64,000 nucleotides of DNA from Paenibacillus daejeonensis DSM 15491 (GTDB lineage: Bacteria; Bacillota; Bacilli; Paenibacillales; Paenibacillaceae): NCBI RefSeq assembly GCF_000378385.1, contig NZ_KB899669.1:26525-90524 (forward strand). The letters are read 5' to 3'. Below are positions 1 to 8,698 of this stretch, one piece after another. The notes beneath the pieces are model-generated. The model was not told the origin of the DNA. It made no database searches and worked only from the letters and a program-made list of their open reading frames with translations. Numbering within the stretch: the stretch's first letter is position 1; each line of letters starts with the position of its first letter. The translations under genes were made by a program, and so were the position numbers.

Positions 1-5
1 TCACG

Positions 6-107
6 CGCTGGATTAGGTGCACAATGTTACTTGAAATGCGGCATATGGTGATCACCCGCTGAATTAAGTGCACAATGTTACTTGAAATGCGCCACACAGT
101 AGAGAAG
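6..107. repeat. Two 51-bp tandem repeat units at window edge
   Basis: Two near-identical units start at 6 and 57, each containing a G(A/G)ATTA(A/G)GTGCACAATG core followed by TTACTTGAAATGCG. The first 35 or so bases of each unit are conserved and the rest diverges. The array may continue to the left of the window. No reading frame runs through it. Confidence 0.7.
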
Positions 108-133
108 TCCCAACTAGCCAGGTCCAACTAAAG

Positions 134-805
134 CTACCATTCTTGATGTAGTGAAGGGATATAACCATACGAACAAACTCTTATTGCCTCTCCCGCGCTT
201 AAGTGTGGTTGTAAGCGGCCTTTATCACAAAGAAGCTTCAGATACTTAACTGCGGTTCGTCGGCATACTTTTGCTTCGTTCACCACATCAATCGGCCGAA
301 GGGGGCCGTCCCAGCGTGCAGCGAGCCGGAGGATTTCGCGCTCGATGAGGGTGTAGTCTTCTTTCTTGTCGGCCAGTGTCATGAGTGGGGACAGTAAGGC
401 CCGGAAGAAGCCCAGGATCATCTCGGGATTCTCCTCCAGCTCATCATAGGGAACGGCGATGATGCGGTAGCCCATAACTTGAAGGTAGATCTCCCGATTG
501 AGCTCGCGGCGGTAGCGGATGCGATCGGTTCTCTGGACATGGGGGCCATAGCCCTTAATTTCGATGACGAGCTTCAATGTTCCGCAGATCCACACCAAAT
601 CCAAGTAATATGGGTTACCTCGCCAGTCTCGTACTTCATACTCCGGATGCAAAAAATCAAAGTTACCTACCAGCGCGTACCAGATTCTCATCAAAAACAT
701 CCGCTCCCCATGCCCATGGCCCCGCTCTAACCGATTCCGACGCTCGCCAGTACAACTCCGAATATGCTTCTGTAGCCACGCTTGATAGGCTGCCTCAAAT
801 CCCAT
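134..805 (-). CDS. Endonuclease-like protein with C-terminal winged helix
   Basis: Hypothetical 223-residue protein. The middle resembles the PD-(D/E)xK nuclease fold of DUF559/Vsr-like proteins: Asp69 on a predicted strand (YYLDLVW), then Glu82-x-Lys84 in IEIKGYG, followed by a basic helix and a VMGYRIIAVPYDEL strand-turn. Residues from about 145 look like a small winged helix-turn-helix (DVVNEAKVCRRTAVKYLKLL), so it may bind DNA at specific sites. I start it at the ATG ending at 805, which has GGAGG seven bases upstream; longer in-frame starts reach back across a terminator-like hairpin and are unlikely. It stands alone and is transcribed from the promoter at 891-919. Nuclease activity is inferred from the motif only; no partner methylase is seen. 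Confidence 0.7.
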   Translation of the reverse strand: MGFEAAYQAWLQKHIRSCTGERRNRLERGHGHGERMFLMRIWYALVGNFDFLHPEYEVRDWRGNPYYLDLVWICGTLKLVIEIKGYGPHVQRTDRIRYRRELNREIYLQVMGYRIIAVPYDELEENPEMILGFFRALLSPLMTLADKKEDYTLIEREILRLAARWDGPLRPIDVVNEAKVCRRTAVKYLKLLCDKGRLQPHLSAGEAIRVCSYGYIPSLHQEW

Positions 806-824
806 TCCATCGCCTCCCAGACGA

Positions 825-866
825 CAAAAAACGCCCCAATCCCCCCTGACAGGGAGGACGGGGCGT
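825..866 (-). terminator. Terminator-like hairpin in the 5' leader
   Basis: On the minus strand ACGCCCC (866-860) pairs with GGGGCGT (837-831), with an inner C-rich/G-rich stem, followed by six T. It lies between the promoter at 891-919 and the ribosome binding site at 813-817, so transcripts must pass it before reaching the gene. Confidence 0.7.
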
Positions 867-890
867 GCTTCGCCGCGTTCGTATTCTTCT

Positions 891-919
891 ATTATAAAGC
901 GGCTTGGAACACTTGGCAA
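891..919 (-). promoter_or_regulatory. Sigma-A promoter for the endonuclease-like gene
   Basis: Minus strand: -35 TTGCCA (919-914), 17-base spacer, -10 TATAAT (896-891). The predicted start near 884 gives a leader of about 80 bases. Confidence 0.7.
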
Positions 920-928
920 CCAGGGAAT

Positions 929-1062
929 CACACGCCTGCGCTCCCGCTGCCGGACCCCCACGCACGAACGGAGCACGTGAAGCTAGTGGTGGCTAATGGT
1001 TAGTCATTACAAACACACGCCTGCGCTCCCGCTGCCGGACCCCAATGCACGAACTGAGCACG
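929..1062. repeat. Direct repeat of 49 bp, spacing 85 bp
   Basis: The sequence starting CACACGCCTGCGCTCCCGCT occurs at 929-977 and again at 1014-1062 with about four mismatches. The 36 bases between copies are unrelated. No gene covers it; nothing else is recognised between 920 and 1285. Confidence 0.75.
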
Positions 1063-1285
1063 GGGAGCGGGGGCATCCCGTCATGAGAAATCTATAATGC
1101 GTGGGCGGACTATTGTTGTTGAGACGTGTTGTTCGCGTGGTGGGGGAGATAAGCAGAGCTTAGCTGGCAGGATGGTTAGACGCTGTGGTGACTACCCCAT
1201 CGCAACAAAAATCACTCCCTCACTACAGCCAAACAGCCGCAACGCTCTGTATGTAACACAACGTTAACAAACGGCACGGGTGCGA

Positions 1286-1328
1286 TGTGATAGCAGTCAC
1301 TGAGCAACCAGGCAGCCCACCTTACAAT
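1286..1328 (+). promoter_or_regulatory. FNR-type box and -10 element upstream of oxidase operon
   Basis: TGTGA at 1286-1290 and TCACT at 1297-1301 with a 6-base spacer match the Bacillus Fnr consensus TGTGA-N6-TCACT. A -10-like TACAAT lies at 1323-1328. A start near 1335 would put the box centre (1293.5) at -41.5, the classic class II activator position. No good -35 is visible, as expected for an activated promoter. Confidence 0.6.
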
Positions 1329-1363
1329 GGAGAAGGAACGCAAAGAGATAGGGAGGGCTCATA

Positions 1364-1507
1364 ATGACTAAACCGCTTGGAAAGGAAGGCAAGTACAAGG
1401 ACAAGGAGCCGACGCTGAAAGGGACATTTGCCTCCGTCCTGCTGCTGGCCTTATTTATCGTCGTTACATGGCTTGGCGTGTTCGTGTTATTCATAGCGAG
1501 GGGGTAG
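1364..1507 (+). CDS. cbaD: Cytochrome c oxidase subunit IIa-like small membrane protein
   Basis: A 47-residue protein with a charged N-terminus (MTKPLGKEGKYKDKEP) and one membrane helix (about residues 21-44, TFASVLLLALFIVVTWLGVF). It starts at an ATG with GGGAGG eight bases upstream and ends four bases before the subunit II gene. Size, single helix and position match subunit IIa of ba3-type oxidases, a small protein that accompanies subunits I and II in Thermus and Geobacillus. The symbol follows the Thermus naming and is by analogy. Confidence 0.75.
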   Translation: MTKPLGKEGKYKDKEPTLKGTFASVLLLALFIVVTWLGVFVLFIARG

Positions 1508-1511
1508 AGGG

Positions 1512-2000
1512 ATGCATATTCATCGATTAGAAAAAATATGGATCGTCGTCGGCATTGCGATGCTCGGCGTGTTTCTGGTGGTCGTCGGCGTTGGGGCTTT
1601 CGCTATGGGGATGCAGCCTCCCGGCTCACACCATGACCATGCGCATCATACCGGCGCGATTGATCCGGAGAAGGTGGACGAGACGCCGCCATTTGACAAT
1701 CCCAGACTGGAGCAAGTCGGAGACAAAGAGTACAACGCCTACATGGTGGGGTATGCCTTCGGTTTCTCGCCGGACAAAATGGAGATTCCGGTGGGGTCCA
1801 CCGTTCATTTCCAGATTACGAGCAGCGACGTGGTCCACGGCTTTCAAATCCCGGGCACCAATGTGAACATGATGGTCGTCCCCGGCGAGGTCAACTACCT
1901 GAGCCACACCTTTACGGAGCCGGGGGAATACCTGATTCTGTGCAACGAGTATTGCGGCATCGGCCATGAATATATGGCAACCACCATTATTGTGTCATAA
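1512..2000 (+). CDS. cbaB: Cytochrome c oxidase subunit II (ba3-like), CuA domain
   Basis: 162-residue subunit II of a B-type haem-copper oxidase. One N-terminal membrane helix (about 9-33) is followed by a His-rich stretch (SHHDHAHH, 39-46) and an external cupredoxin domain. The CuA ligands are all present: His109, Cys144, Glu146, Cys148, His152 and Met155 in CNEYCGIGHEYM. It takes electrons from cytochrome c on the outer membrane face and passes them to subunit I. A single helix and short length fit ba3-type rather than caa3-type subunits, which have two helices and often a fused haem c domain. Co-transcribed with the flanking genes. Confidence 0.92.
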   Translation: MHIHRLEKIWIVVGIAMLGVFLVVVGVGAFAMGMQPPGSHHDHAHHTGAIDPEKVDETPPFDNPRLEQVGDKEYNAYMVGYAFGFSPDKMEIPVGSTVHFQITSSDVVHGFQIPGTNVNMMVVPGEVNYLSHTFTEPGEYLILCNEYCGIGHEYMATTIIVS

Positions 2001-2017
2001 GAAAGGAGGGACCAACC

Positions 2018-3946
2018 ATGACAAATCCAAAACAATCCTTGCCGCGCGAGGTGGCTGACAGGTCAGGCAGCGCTGGAAGAGGCGGCGAACCCACTGGCCC
2101 CTCCGAGACAACTGGTGATCCACATCAAGGAGCACTTGCGCACGCAGCAGAGGGGCACACAGCGGCCAAGTCAGCCGGTACCCCAGCCGAACATGCCGAT
2201 CTATCGGCCAAGTCAGCCGGTACCCCAGCCGAATACGCCGATCTATCGGCCGAATCTACCGGCACGCCGGCTAAGCCTGCGGATACCCTGACCCAAAAAG
2301 CTGGTCTTCACATGCCGTATCCGCCCAAAGATGCGGCCATTGTCCTGAGTCACATTATATTCGCCTTCGCGGCCCTGCTGCTGGGCGGCGTAGCCGGCCT
2401 ATTGCAAGGCCTGGTGCGCGGTGGCATGGTCGAGCTGCCTGCTGGTATCGGCTACTATCAGCTGCTCACTGCACACGGTGTCTTGATGGCGCTCGTATTT
2501 ACGACCTTTTTCATCATCGGGTTTCTGTACTCGGGAATTGCCAATACACTGGGCGGCAAGCTGCTGCCAGCGACCCGGCGCTTCGCCTGGTTCGGCTTCG
2601 TCCTGATGGCATCGGGCACCGTGCTGGGAACCATCATGATCCTGCTCAATAAAGCGACGGTGCTCTACACGTTTTATGCGCCGATGCAGGCATCCGTCCT
2701 GTTCTATATTGCGCTGGTCCTGCTCGTTGTCGGCAGCTGGAGCAGCGGCTTCGGCATGATCTACCAATATCGCTACTGGCGTCGCAAGCATCAGGGCCAG
2801 CTGTCGCCGCTGTTTGCCTTCATGTCGATTGTGACTATGCTGATGTGGCTGATCGCGACAATCGGCGTGGCGGCGACGGTCATCCTGCAGTTTATCCCAT
2901 GGTCGCTCGGCTGGGTAGATACGATTAATGTTATGATCAGCCGCACCCTGTTCTGGTACTTCGGTCATCCGCTCGTGTATTTCTGGCTGCTGCCGGCTTA
3001 TATTTGCTGGTACGTGGTCATTCCGAAGATTATCGGCGGCAAAATATTCAGCGACGCCCTCGCGCGTCTCTCGTTTATCCTGCTGCTGCTGTTCTCGATC
3101 CCGGTTGGTTTTCACCATCAGCTGATGGAGCCCGGCATCTCACCGCTCTGGAAATACATCCAGGTCGTGCTGACCTTCATGGTGGTGATTCCGTCGCTCA
3201 TGACCGCATTCTCCTTGTTTGCAACCTTTGAGATCAGCGGCAGGGAGAAGGGCGCCAAAGGGCTGTTCGGCTGGTTGAAATACTTGCCCTGGAAGGACGT
3301 CCGTTTCTTCGCCCCGTTCATGGGCATGCTGATCTTCATCCCGGCAGGCGCGGGCGGCCTCATCAATGCCAGTCATCAGATGAACGGTGTCATTCACAAT
3401 ACGTTGTGGGTAACCGGACACTTCCACTTGACGGTGGCTACCAGTGTAGCACTCACCTTCTTCGGCATCACCTATTGGCTCATTCCCGTCATCACCAATC
3501 GGGTGCTGACACCGGCGATGAACCGGCTCGGCATCATTCAGACCGTGATCTGGCTGGTTGGCATGTTCTTCATGTCGGGTTCCATGCATACCGCGGGTCT
3601 GTTCGGCTCGCCGCGGCGGACGGCCTATACGACGTACAATGATCATCCCGACGCCGTGCTATGGATGCCGTACCATGTGGCGATGGCAATCGGCGGCACG
3701 ATTCTGTTCGTCGCGGTCATCCTGATGGTGTACAACATTTTTGCGATGATGCGTATGCCAAAAGGGGATACACCCTATCCGATCGGCGAGGTCTCGGATC
3801 AGGCGGAGCCGACGCCGAAGCTGCTGGAGAAATGGTGGATCTGGATCGTCCTCGTTGTTGTATTGATCTTGTTCGCGTACACCATCCCGGTCCTGGAAAT
3901 GCTGGGTCAGTCGGGGCCAGGCTCGCCGCCATGGGTGACGTGGTAA
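2018..3946 (+). CDS. cbaA: Cytochrome c oxidase subunit I (ba3-like)
   Basis: 642-residue haem-copper oxidase subunit I, the membrane core that reduces O2 to water and pumps protons. Visible ligands are a low-spin haem His near residue 152 (HGVLMAL), CuB ligands near 317 (FGHPLVYFW, with the cross-linking Tyr) and 366-367 (HHQLMEPG), and the haem His pair near 468-470 (GHFHLTVA). GHPLVY instead of GHPEVY marks the B (ba3) family. The N-terminal 100 residues are unusual: a hydrophilic extension with three 14-residue repeats before the first helix. Strong ribosome binding site AAAGGAGG precedes the ATG. The FNR box upstream suggests induction at low oxygen. Confidence 0.93.
   Translation: MTNPKQSLPREVADRSGSAGRGGEPTGPSETTGDPHQGALAHAAEGHTAAKSAGTPAEHADLSAKSAGTPAEYADLSAESTGTPAKPADTLTQKAGLHMPYPPKDAAIVLSHIIFAFAALLLGGVAGLLQGLVRGGMVELPAGIGYYQLLTAHGVLMALVFTTFFIIGFLYSGIANTLGGKLLPATRRFAWFGFVLMASGTVLGTIMILLNKATVLYTFYAPMQASVLFYIALVLLVVGSWSSGFGMIYQYRYWRRKHQGQLSPLFAFMSIVTMLMWLIATIGVAATVILQFIPWSLGWVDTINVMISRTLFWYFGHPLVYFWLLPAYICWYVVIPKIIGGKIFSDALARLSFILLLLFSIPVGFHHQLMEPGISPLWKYIQVVLTFMVVIPSLMTAFSLFATFEISGREKGAKGLFGWLKYLPWKDVRFFAPFMGMLIFIPAGAGGLINASHQMNGVIHNTLWVTGHFHLTVATSVALTFFGITYWLIPVITNRVLTPAMNRLGIIQTVIWLVGMFFMSGSMHTAGLFGSPRRTAYTTYNDHPDAVLWMPYHVAMAIGGTILFVAVILMVYNIFAMMRMPKGDTPYPIGEVSDQAEPTPKLLEKWWIWIVLVVVLILFAYTIPVLEMLGQSGPGSPPWVTW
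2165..2290 (+). repeat. Three 42-bp coding repeats in subunit I gene
   Basis: Units at 2165-2206, 2207-2248 and 2249-2290 encode AKSAGTPAEHADLS, AKSAGTPAEYADLS and a diverged AESTGTPAKPADTL (residues 50-91). The first two units are nearly identical in DNA, indicating recent duplication. Confidence 0.85.
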
Positions 3947-3998
3947 GCATTACGACAATCGATGAGAACTTCATTTAGCGCCATATAACGAGAAAAAG

Positions 3999-4044
3999 AG
4001 GCGGATCCCAGGCGTCCTGACCAGGATGTGGGATCGCCTTTTTT
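3999..4044 (+). terminator. Terminator of oxidase operon
   Basis: AGGCGGATCCCA (3999-4010) pairs with TGGGATCGCCT (4029-4039) with one bulged base, with a further internal stem, then a run of six T. Confidence 0.85.
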
Positions 4045-4146
4045 GCATCCAAACCTAGGAGACCTCCAGATCGAATGACGGGGAAGACAGCGCACGGCGC
4101 ATCGCGAGGTCCAGGCCCGAAGAAGCAAGGAGGGTCATCACATGGA

Positions 4147-4176
4147 TTGGGACCGTCCAATAGAATATGGTATGAT
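4147..4176 (+). promoter_or_regulatory. Possible promoter for the 4242 gene
   Basis: TTGGGA (4147-4152), 18-base spacer, TATGAT (4171-4176). The match is moderate. Confidence 0.4.
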
Positions 4177-4241
4177 GGCTGGAACAGGTCTTGCGTCATT
4201 GGAGGCGCGGGCCGAGCACATAAACCGGAGAGGTGACAGGT

Positions 4242-4604
4242 ATGAGCACGCCACATGAAGTAATCGTTCATTTATACAAGGACTGGGTGGATACGGCAAG
4301 AGAGGTATTCCGGGGATCCGGGCATCCGCTGGAGCCTCATCTGACGGATGACGAGATTGCCTACCAATATTTCCGGCTGCAGACAGAGACGGACGAAGCT
4401 GCCGAGGATATGAGTCAGCGCAACCGTGAGCGGATCGAGGTGTTGGAACGGACCATTCTCGAGAACCTGGACAGCGCCATTATCCCGGACATCCGTGCAC
4501 GAACTGGCTATACAGGACATCAATTCATTTTCCGCTGGGTCTATGCGAGCGGCGAGCATATTATTGAAGAGCATTCGGAGTACCGCATCCCGTTACAGTC
4601 GTGA
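4242..4604 (+). CDS. Hypothetical protein
   Basis: 120-residue soluble, acidic protein (MSTPHEVIVHLYKDWVDTAR...). I do not recognise the family. There is no signal peptide or membrane segment, and the middle is helical and rich in Glu/Arg (about residues 48-75). I start it at the ATG 4242, with GGAGAGG eight bases upstream; a GTG nine bases earlier overlaps that site. It has its own possible promoter and is convergent with the gerA operon, whose last gene ends 20 bases downstream. Confidence 0.7.
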   Translation: MSTPHEVIVHLYKDWVDTAREVFRGSGHPLEPHLTDDEIAYQYFRLQTETDEAAEDMSQRNRERIEVLERTILENLDSAIIPDIRARTGYTGHQFIFRWVYASGEHIIEEHSEYRIPLQS

Positions 4605-4623
4605 GGCGGGACACGGCACCCAG

Positions 4624-5814
4624 TTAATCCTCGATAAAGGAGCCAAAATCCGTAATCTGGAGTTCGTAGCTGAAGGTGACCTCCGAGTCGCTGAACACCT
4701 CATCCCAGCGGTCCTTCACTTTGCGCCACACCGAGGGATACTTAATCGCCAGCCGGTTGCCGAAGCCTGCGACATCGGTTTGGTATTTTTTTTGCAGCTT
4801 GCGAATCGATTCCTCCGTCATGTCCTTCAACTGTTTTTTAATGAGCTGGCTGACCTCCTCTTCATTCAGATGCGAAGAGGACGGCGCCTGGTCATTCCAG
4901 ACCTCGATAATTCGCCCTTCCGTTGAGAGCTCCACGTGAAAAGAGATGTCATCACCGTCCACCTTAGGCGTTACTTTGCTTTTCATATCCTCCAATTCAT
5001 AGGTAATGACGTTGTTATTCCCCTCATTCACCTTGATCGTCCCTGCTGTTCCTTCGTTTCGAATCCAGGCGAGGCATTGTGTATCCGTCTGATTCAGGGT
5101 ACCGATCCATTTGCCGCTGGATCCCTTAATAATGCCTGCGCCGGATAACTCGACTTCCTCTCCGCCAGTCACCAGATTTTGCAGCATGAAGCTCCGTTCC
5201 GAATAGATCAGGGAATCGAGCCGGGACAGCGTGACAGGCTTCAGCACTTTGCTCGTGCGCGAGCGGTTGCGCAGCATGCCCATAATATGAAAGGACGGCA
5301 CTTCGCTGGCAATGTTCGACTCCATGGTGGCTTTGGCCGAGCCTTGACTGACGAATACCATGGTACTGGGGCGAATATCATTATCCCGCAGCAGAAAATC
5401 CATCACATTCCCGATCGGCTGTTGCTTGAGGAGCTCGGCAGAGACAACAATGACTTTCAAGTGGTGACCGATAATAGGCTGGTCCAGACGAATGGAGAAT
5501 TGCCGGAAGATCTCCAGTATAGAGTCGCCGCTGCCTGAAATGTTGATATACGGCTTTTTCTGATCCTGCTGCTTTTGAGAGTTGGTGCCGATCGTTTTCA
5601 CTGGAACAATCTGAACGGTCGCCATCACTTTATTTTGCTTCGGATAAGTGGCCCCCTTGGCCTCGAACTCTTTTTCAATGGGGGCGGGTTCTCCCACATC
5701 CAATGCCAAGCCGCTGTACAAAGCCAGGTTCTCGATCTCCTGGCTGCTCCAGCAGCTGGTCAGCAGCAGCGTCATCAGACAGCTCAGCAGAAGCATCCGG
5801 ATGCATCTAGCCAT
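4624..5814 (-). CDS. gerAC: Spore germination lipoprotein, Ger(x)C family (C subunit)
   Basis: 396-residue C subunit of a GerA-type germinant receptor. A lipoprotein signal peptide ends at the lipobox LTSC (Cys21), followed by the family hallmark WSSQEIENLALYSGLALD. The C-terminal half (about 210-390) is the Ger(x)C domain. The protein is expected on the outer face of the spore inner membrane, with the A and B subunits. Its ATG overlaps the end of the B-subunit gene by eight bases, indicating translational coupling. The ligand cannot be predicted from sequence. Confidence 0.93.
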   Translation of the reverse strand: MARCIRMLLLSCLMTLLLTSCWSSQEIENLALYSGLALDVGEPAPIEKEFEAKGATYPKQNKVMATVQIVPVKTIGTNSQKQQDQKKPYINISGSGDSILEIFRQFSIRLDQPIIGHHLKVIVVSAELLKQQPIGNVMDFLLRDNDIRPSTMVFVSQGSAKATMESNIASEVPSFHIMGMLRNRSRTSKVLKPVTLSRLDSLIYSERSFMLQNLVTGGEEVELSGAGIIKGSSGKWIGTLNQTDTQCLAWIRNEGTAGTIKVNEGNNNVITYELEDMKSKVTPKVDGDDISFHVELSTEGRIIEVWNDQAPSSSHLNEEEVSQLIKKQLKDMTEESIRKLQKKYQTDVAGFGNRLAIKYPSVWRKVKDRWDEVFSDSEVTFSYELQITDFGSFIED

Positions 5815-6910
5815 GAATCTGATCTCCCTTCTTGCGCAGCAGCCAGATCAGCAGCAGCGGTACGGTGACGAGCAGGAACAAGCCGATGGACATCATGCCG
5901 ATGGCGTCCCCGACGGCGAATATATCCTGTATGCTTTTGGCCGCCATGGCAGAGAGGAAGATGACCGGAACCAGTGCGAATATAACTGGCTGTATCGATA
6001 GTTTGAAGAGCTGGGAGATGCCCAGCGAAGCCTGGTAGAAGAAGCTGCAAAAATTACAGAACATCTGCATCAGCCAGATAACCATAAGCGGGAACTCGAG
6101 CCGTTCGACAAAAAAACCGGTTACCTCAAAGCTGCGAATCAGATCGAGTGTCGGCCAGGTGCTGGTAATGACTGTATCGATGGACAACCCGCCGATCACA
6201 ACAATCGCCGTCAGCAAGTAGAGCCCGAACGGGATGGCGATCCCGCCCAGCATCGCTTTGACGGCCTGCCCGGGATGCTGCATGAAGGCCACGATCGTCA
6301 GCACGACCTCGCATCCGGCATAGATCAGAATGGAGGATTTCAAACCGGCGAATATGGGCAGGAAGCCTTCGCCCAATACGGGACGCAGATGGTTAATATC
6401 GAACAGCCGCAGACTGACCCCATAGGAGAGGAGCAGAACAAATATCGTAATGGGAAACACAACCTGGTATACCCGTGCAATCGCATTGATGCCGCCCGAG
6501 ACCAGATAGGTGCCGGCCCAGATGAACGGAAGCACGATGGCCCACATCGGCGTGCTCTCCAGCAGGAAGAACAAGGTTACCTCAGCCAGCACGCGGATTT
6601 CGAAGCCGCCGATGACAAGGAAATAGAAAATGAGCAGCAGGCATACGAGCTTGGCCGGAATGTGGCCGATAATACGCCCGGAGAATTGAAATATCGTCTG
6701 CCCGGGGAATTGCTGACAGAGCTTAACCATGATCAGAATGACAGGCATAATCAGGAGGCCGCCAAGTAGAATGGCAATCCAGGCATCCGGCGTCTGCATC
6801 GCTTTTGTTATACTGCGCGGCATCGTGAGGATACCGGCCCCGAGAACCGTATTGGTCAGGAATACGACCGCTTGCGAGGTAGTAATCTTATCGTCCGTAC
6901 GAGTGAACAC
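5807..6910 (-). CDS. gerAB: Spore germination permease-like protein (B subunit)
   Basis: 367-residue integral membrane protein of the GerAB/amino-acid permease (APC-like) family, with about ten predicted helices and the typical start DDKITTSQAVVFLTNTVLGAGILTMPRS. This subunit is thought to bind the germinant, usually an amino acid or nucleoside. It starts with GTG at 6910, preceded by AAGGAGAGG. It begins 15 bases after the A-subunit gene and overlaps the C-subunit gene. Confidence 0.93.
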   Translation of the reverse strand: MFTRTDDKITTSQAVVFLTNTVLGAGILTMPRSITKAMQTPDAWIAILLGGLLIMPVILIMVKLCQQFPGQTIFQFSGRIIGHIPAKLVCLLLIFYFLVIGGFEIRVLAEVTLFFLLESTPMWAIVLPFIWAGTYLVSGGINAIARVYQVVFPITIFVLLLSYGVSLRLFDINHLRPVLGEGFLPIFAGLKSSILIYAGCEVVLTIVAFMQHPGQAVKAMLGGIAIPFGLYLLTAIVVIGGLSIDTVITSTWPTLDLIRSFEVTGFFVERLEFPLMVIWLMQMFCNFCSFFYQASLGISQLFKLSIQPVIFALVPVIFLSAMAAKSIQDIFAVGDAIGMMSIGLFLLVTVPLLLIWLLRKKGDQIHG

Positions 6911-6925
6911 AGGGCAACCCTCTCC

Positions 6926-8557
6926 TTACGATTTCCGTTTGTTCTGCTGAGTCTTCATCATGGCTGGCCGTCGCTTCATGAGCGAGAGTGGAGCCCGGAA
7001 GAACAGATCCTTCCAGTCCCGCATCCGGAATGGGGTAATAGGAGTCAGGTACGGCACGCCGAAGCTCTTGAGCTTGCTCAGATGGCTGCACAGCAGCAGG
7101 AAGAAGAGAATGGTGCCAAAGATGCCCAATACGGCTGCAAATACCATCCCGATAAAACGGAGCATCCGCAGCGTGATGCCGGCGCTGTAGGTAGGGATGG
7201 AGAAGGAGGAGATGGCTGTGACTGCCACGACGATGACCAGGAACGGACTGACGATTCCTGCTTGCACGGCAGCATCTCCGATGATCAGACCGCCAACGAT
7301 ACCCATCGCAGGGCCGATCGGTTTGGGCAGCCGGATGCCGGCTTCCCGCAGAATTTCGATGGCTACCTCCAGAATCAGCACCTCGATCAGGGATGGAAAC
7401 GGCACCCCCTGCCGGGTCTCGATGATAGAGATCGCCAGCTCGGTGGGAATCAGGCCCGGGTGAAACGAAATGAAGGAGATGTAGAGGGCGGGCGCCATCA
7501 GGGCCAGAAAGGCAGCGCCGAACCGCATGATCCGCAGCAACGAGCTGGGCAGCCACCGCTCATAATAATCCTCCGGCGATTGCAGGAGCATGCTGAAGGT
7601 GGCAGGCACAATAAGCGCAAAAGGGGTACCGTCCAGCAGGATGGCAACCCGGCCTTCCATGAGGGCATTGATCACCCGGTCAGGGCGCTCGGTATTCTGA
7701 ACCTGCTGGAACGGACTGAGATAGTTGTCTTCAATTAACTGCTCCACGTATCCTGATTCTGCGAAAAAGTCCATGTCCATGCGTTCGATACGGGTTTGGA
7801 CCTCCTTCAGCAGGTCGGGATTGACGAGATCCTTCATATAAGCCAGTACCAGGTCCCGCTGCATCCGTGTGCCGACCCGGTAGCTTGTGATTTCCAGCTG
7901 ATCACTCATCCCTTGCCTGCGGAGCATGGAGGTGTTCTCGCTCAGAATCTCGGTAAAGCCGACGCGGGGGCCCCGCAGGAGCGCCTCTGACAAGGGCTCC
8001 AGGATGGGCCGGTTGCGTGCGTCAGGCTGCTCTATCAGCAGGCCGATAGGCATCCCCTCAATGAGCAGTCCGAAGTGACCAAAAAGGATGGCGTGGTTAA
8101 ATCCATCGAGATTCGAGGCTTCCTGAAGCTGAAGGAAGGGGAGGCCGGCTTCGTCGGTCGAGGGGGATGCCAGTTTCTCAGCCGTTGCTTCGTACATCAG
8201 AAACGTCATGATCTTTAATTGAAGCAGACGGTCATTTTGCATGCCGTCCACGTACAGCAGCGTACCCCGGACACCTAATTGATGGAGTGTAAATTCGCGA
8301 AAGCACACATCGCTGTTCGCGCCGAGTTTATCCTGGATGTAACAGAGATCCTTATCATAATTTCCGCTGAAGGTGTTTCCCGCTTCTGAGGAAGGTTCGG
8401 ATGGTGTGGTAGGTGCAGCGTCATGTAGATGCGTGCCTGTGCCGATAAAATGATACACTTTTTGATACAGCAAATGACCAAGGATGGGGACCAGTAGTGC
8501 GATACCAGCCATGCCCCAGGTACTCCAGTCGGGGATATATTCAATCATGGTCGACAT
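6926..8557 (-). CDS. gerAA: Spore germination protein GerA family (A subunit)
   Basis: 543-residue A subunit. A cytosolic N-terminal domain (about 55-310) is followed by about five membrane helices with the family signature [28 protein letters not shown] and GRVGFTEI-like loops ([10 protein letters not shown]). It has an extra N-terminal hydrophobic helix ([16 protein letters not shown]) before the conserved domain, which is not universal. I start it at the ATG ending at 8557, with a G-rich ribosome binding site; the longer in-frame start at 8641 lacks one. First gene of the gerA operon. Expression in the forespore would need a sigma-G promoter, which I could not place with confidence. Confidence 0.92.
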   Translation of the reverse strand: MSTMIEYIPDWSTWGMAGIALLVPILGHLLYQKVYHFIGTGTHLHDAAPTTPSEPSSEAGNTFSGNYDKDLCYIQDKLGANSDVCFREFTLHQLGVRGTLLYVDGMQNDRLLQLKIMTFLMYEATAEKLASPSTDEAGLPFLQLQEASNLDGFNHAILFGHFGLLIEGMPIGLLIEQPDARNRPILEPLSEALLRGPRVGFTEILSENTSMLRRQGMSDQLEITSYRVGTRMQRDLVLAYMKDLVNPDLLKEVQTRIERMDMDFFAESGYVEQLIEDNYLSPFQQVQNTERPDRVINALMEGRVAILLDGTPFALIVPATFSMLLQSPEDYYERWLPSSLLRIMRFGAAFLALMAPALYISFISFHPGLIPTELAISIIETRQGVPFPSLIEVLILEVAIEILREAGIRLPKPIGPAMGIVGGLIIGDAAVQAGIVSPFLVIVVAVTAISSFSIPTYSAGITLRMLRFIGMVFAAVLGIFGTILFFLLLCSHLSKLKSFGVPYLTPITPFRMRDWKDLFFRAPLSLMKRRPAMMKTQQNKRKS

Positions 8558-8642
8558 GGCGTCAGATCCCCCCTGGATGAATGAATGACTAATTATGTTG
8601 AAGGTTTCCAAAGTTGGGTCGTTTTTATGCAAGGTTGGCATG

Positions 8643-8682
8643 CAAAAAGCCCGCTGTGCAGCCAGGGCTGCACGGCGGGTGG
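8643..8682 (-). terminator. Terminator after the GHL6-type glycosidase gene
   Basis: On the minus strand CCCGCCGTGCAGCC pairs with GGCTGCACAGCGGG, followed by CTTTTT. It separates the glycosidase gene from the gerA operon on the same strand. Confidence 0.9.
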
Positions 8683-8698
8683 GAGGAATTAAGGAAGA

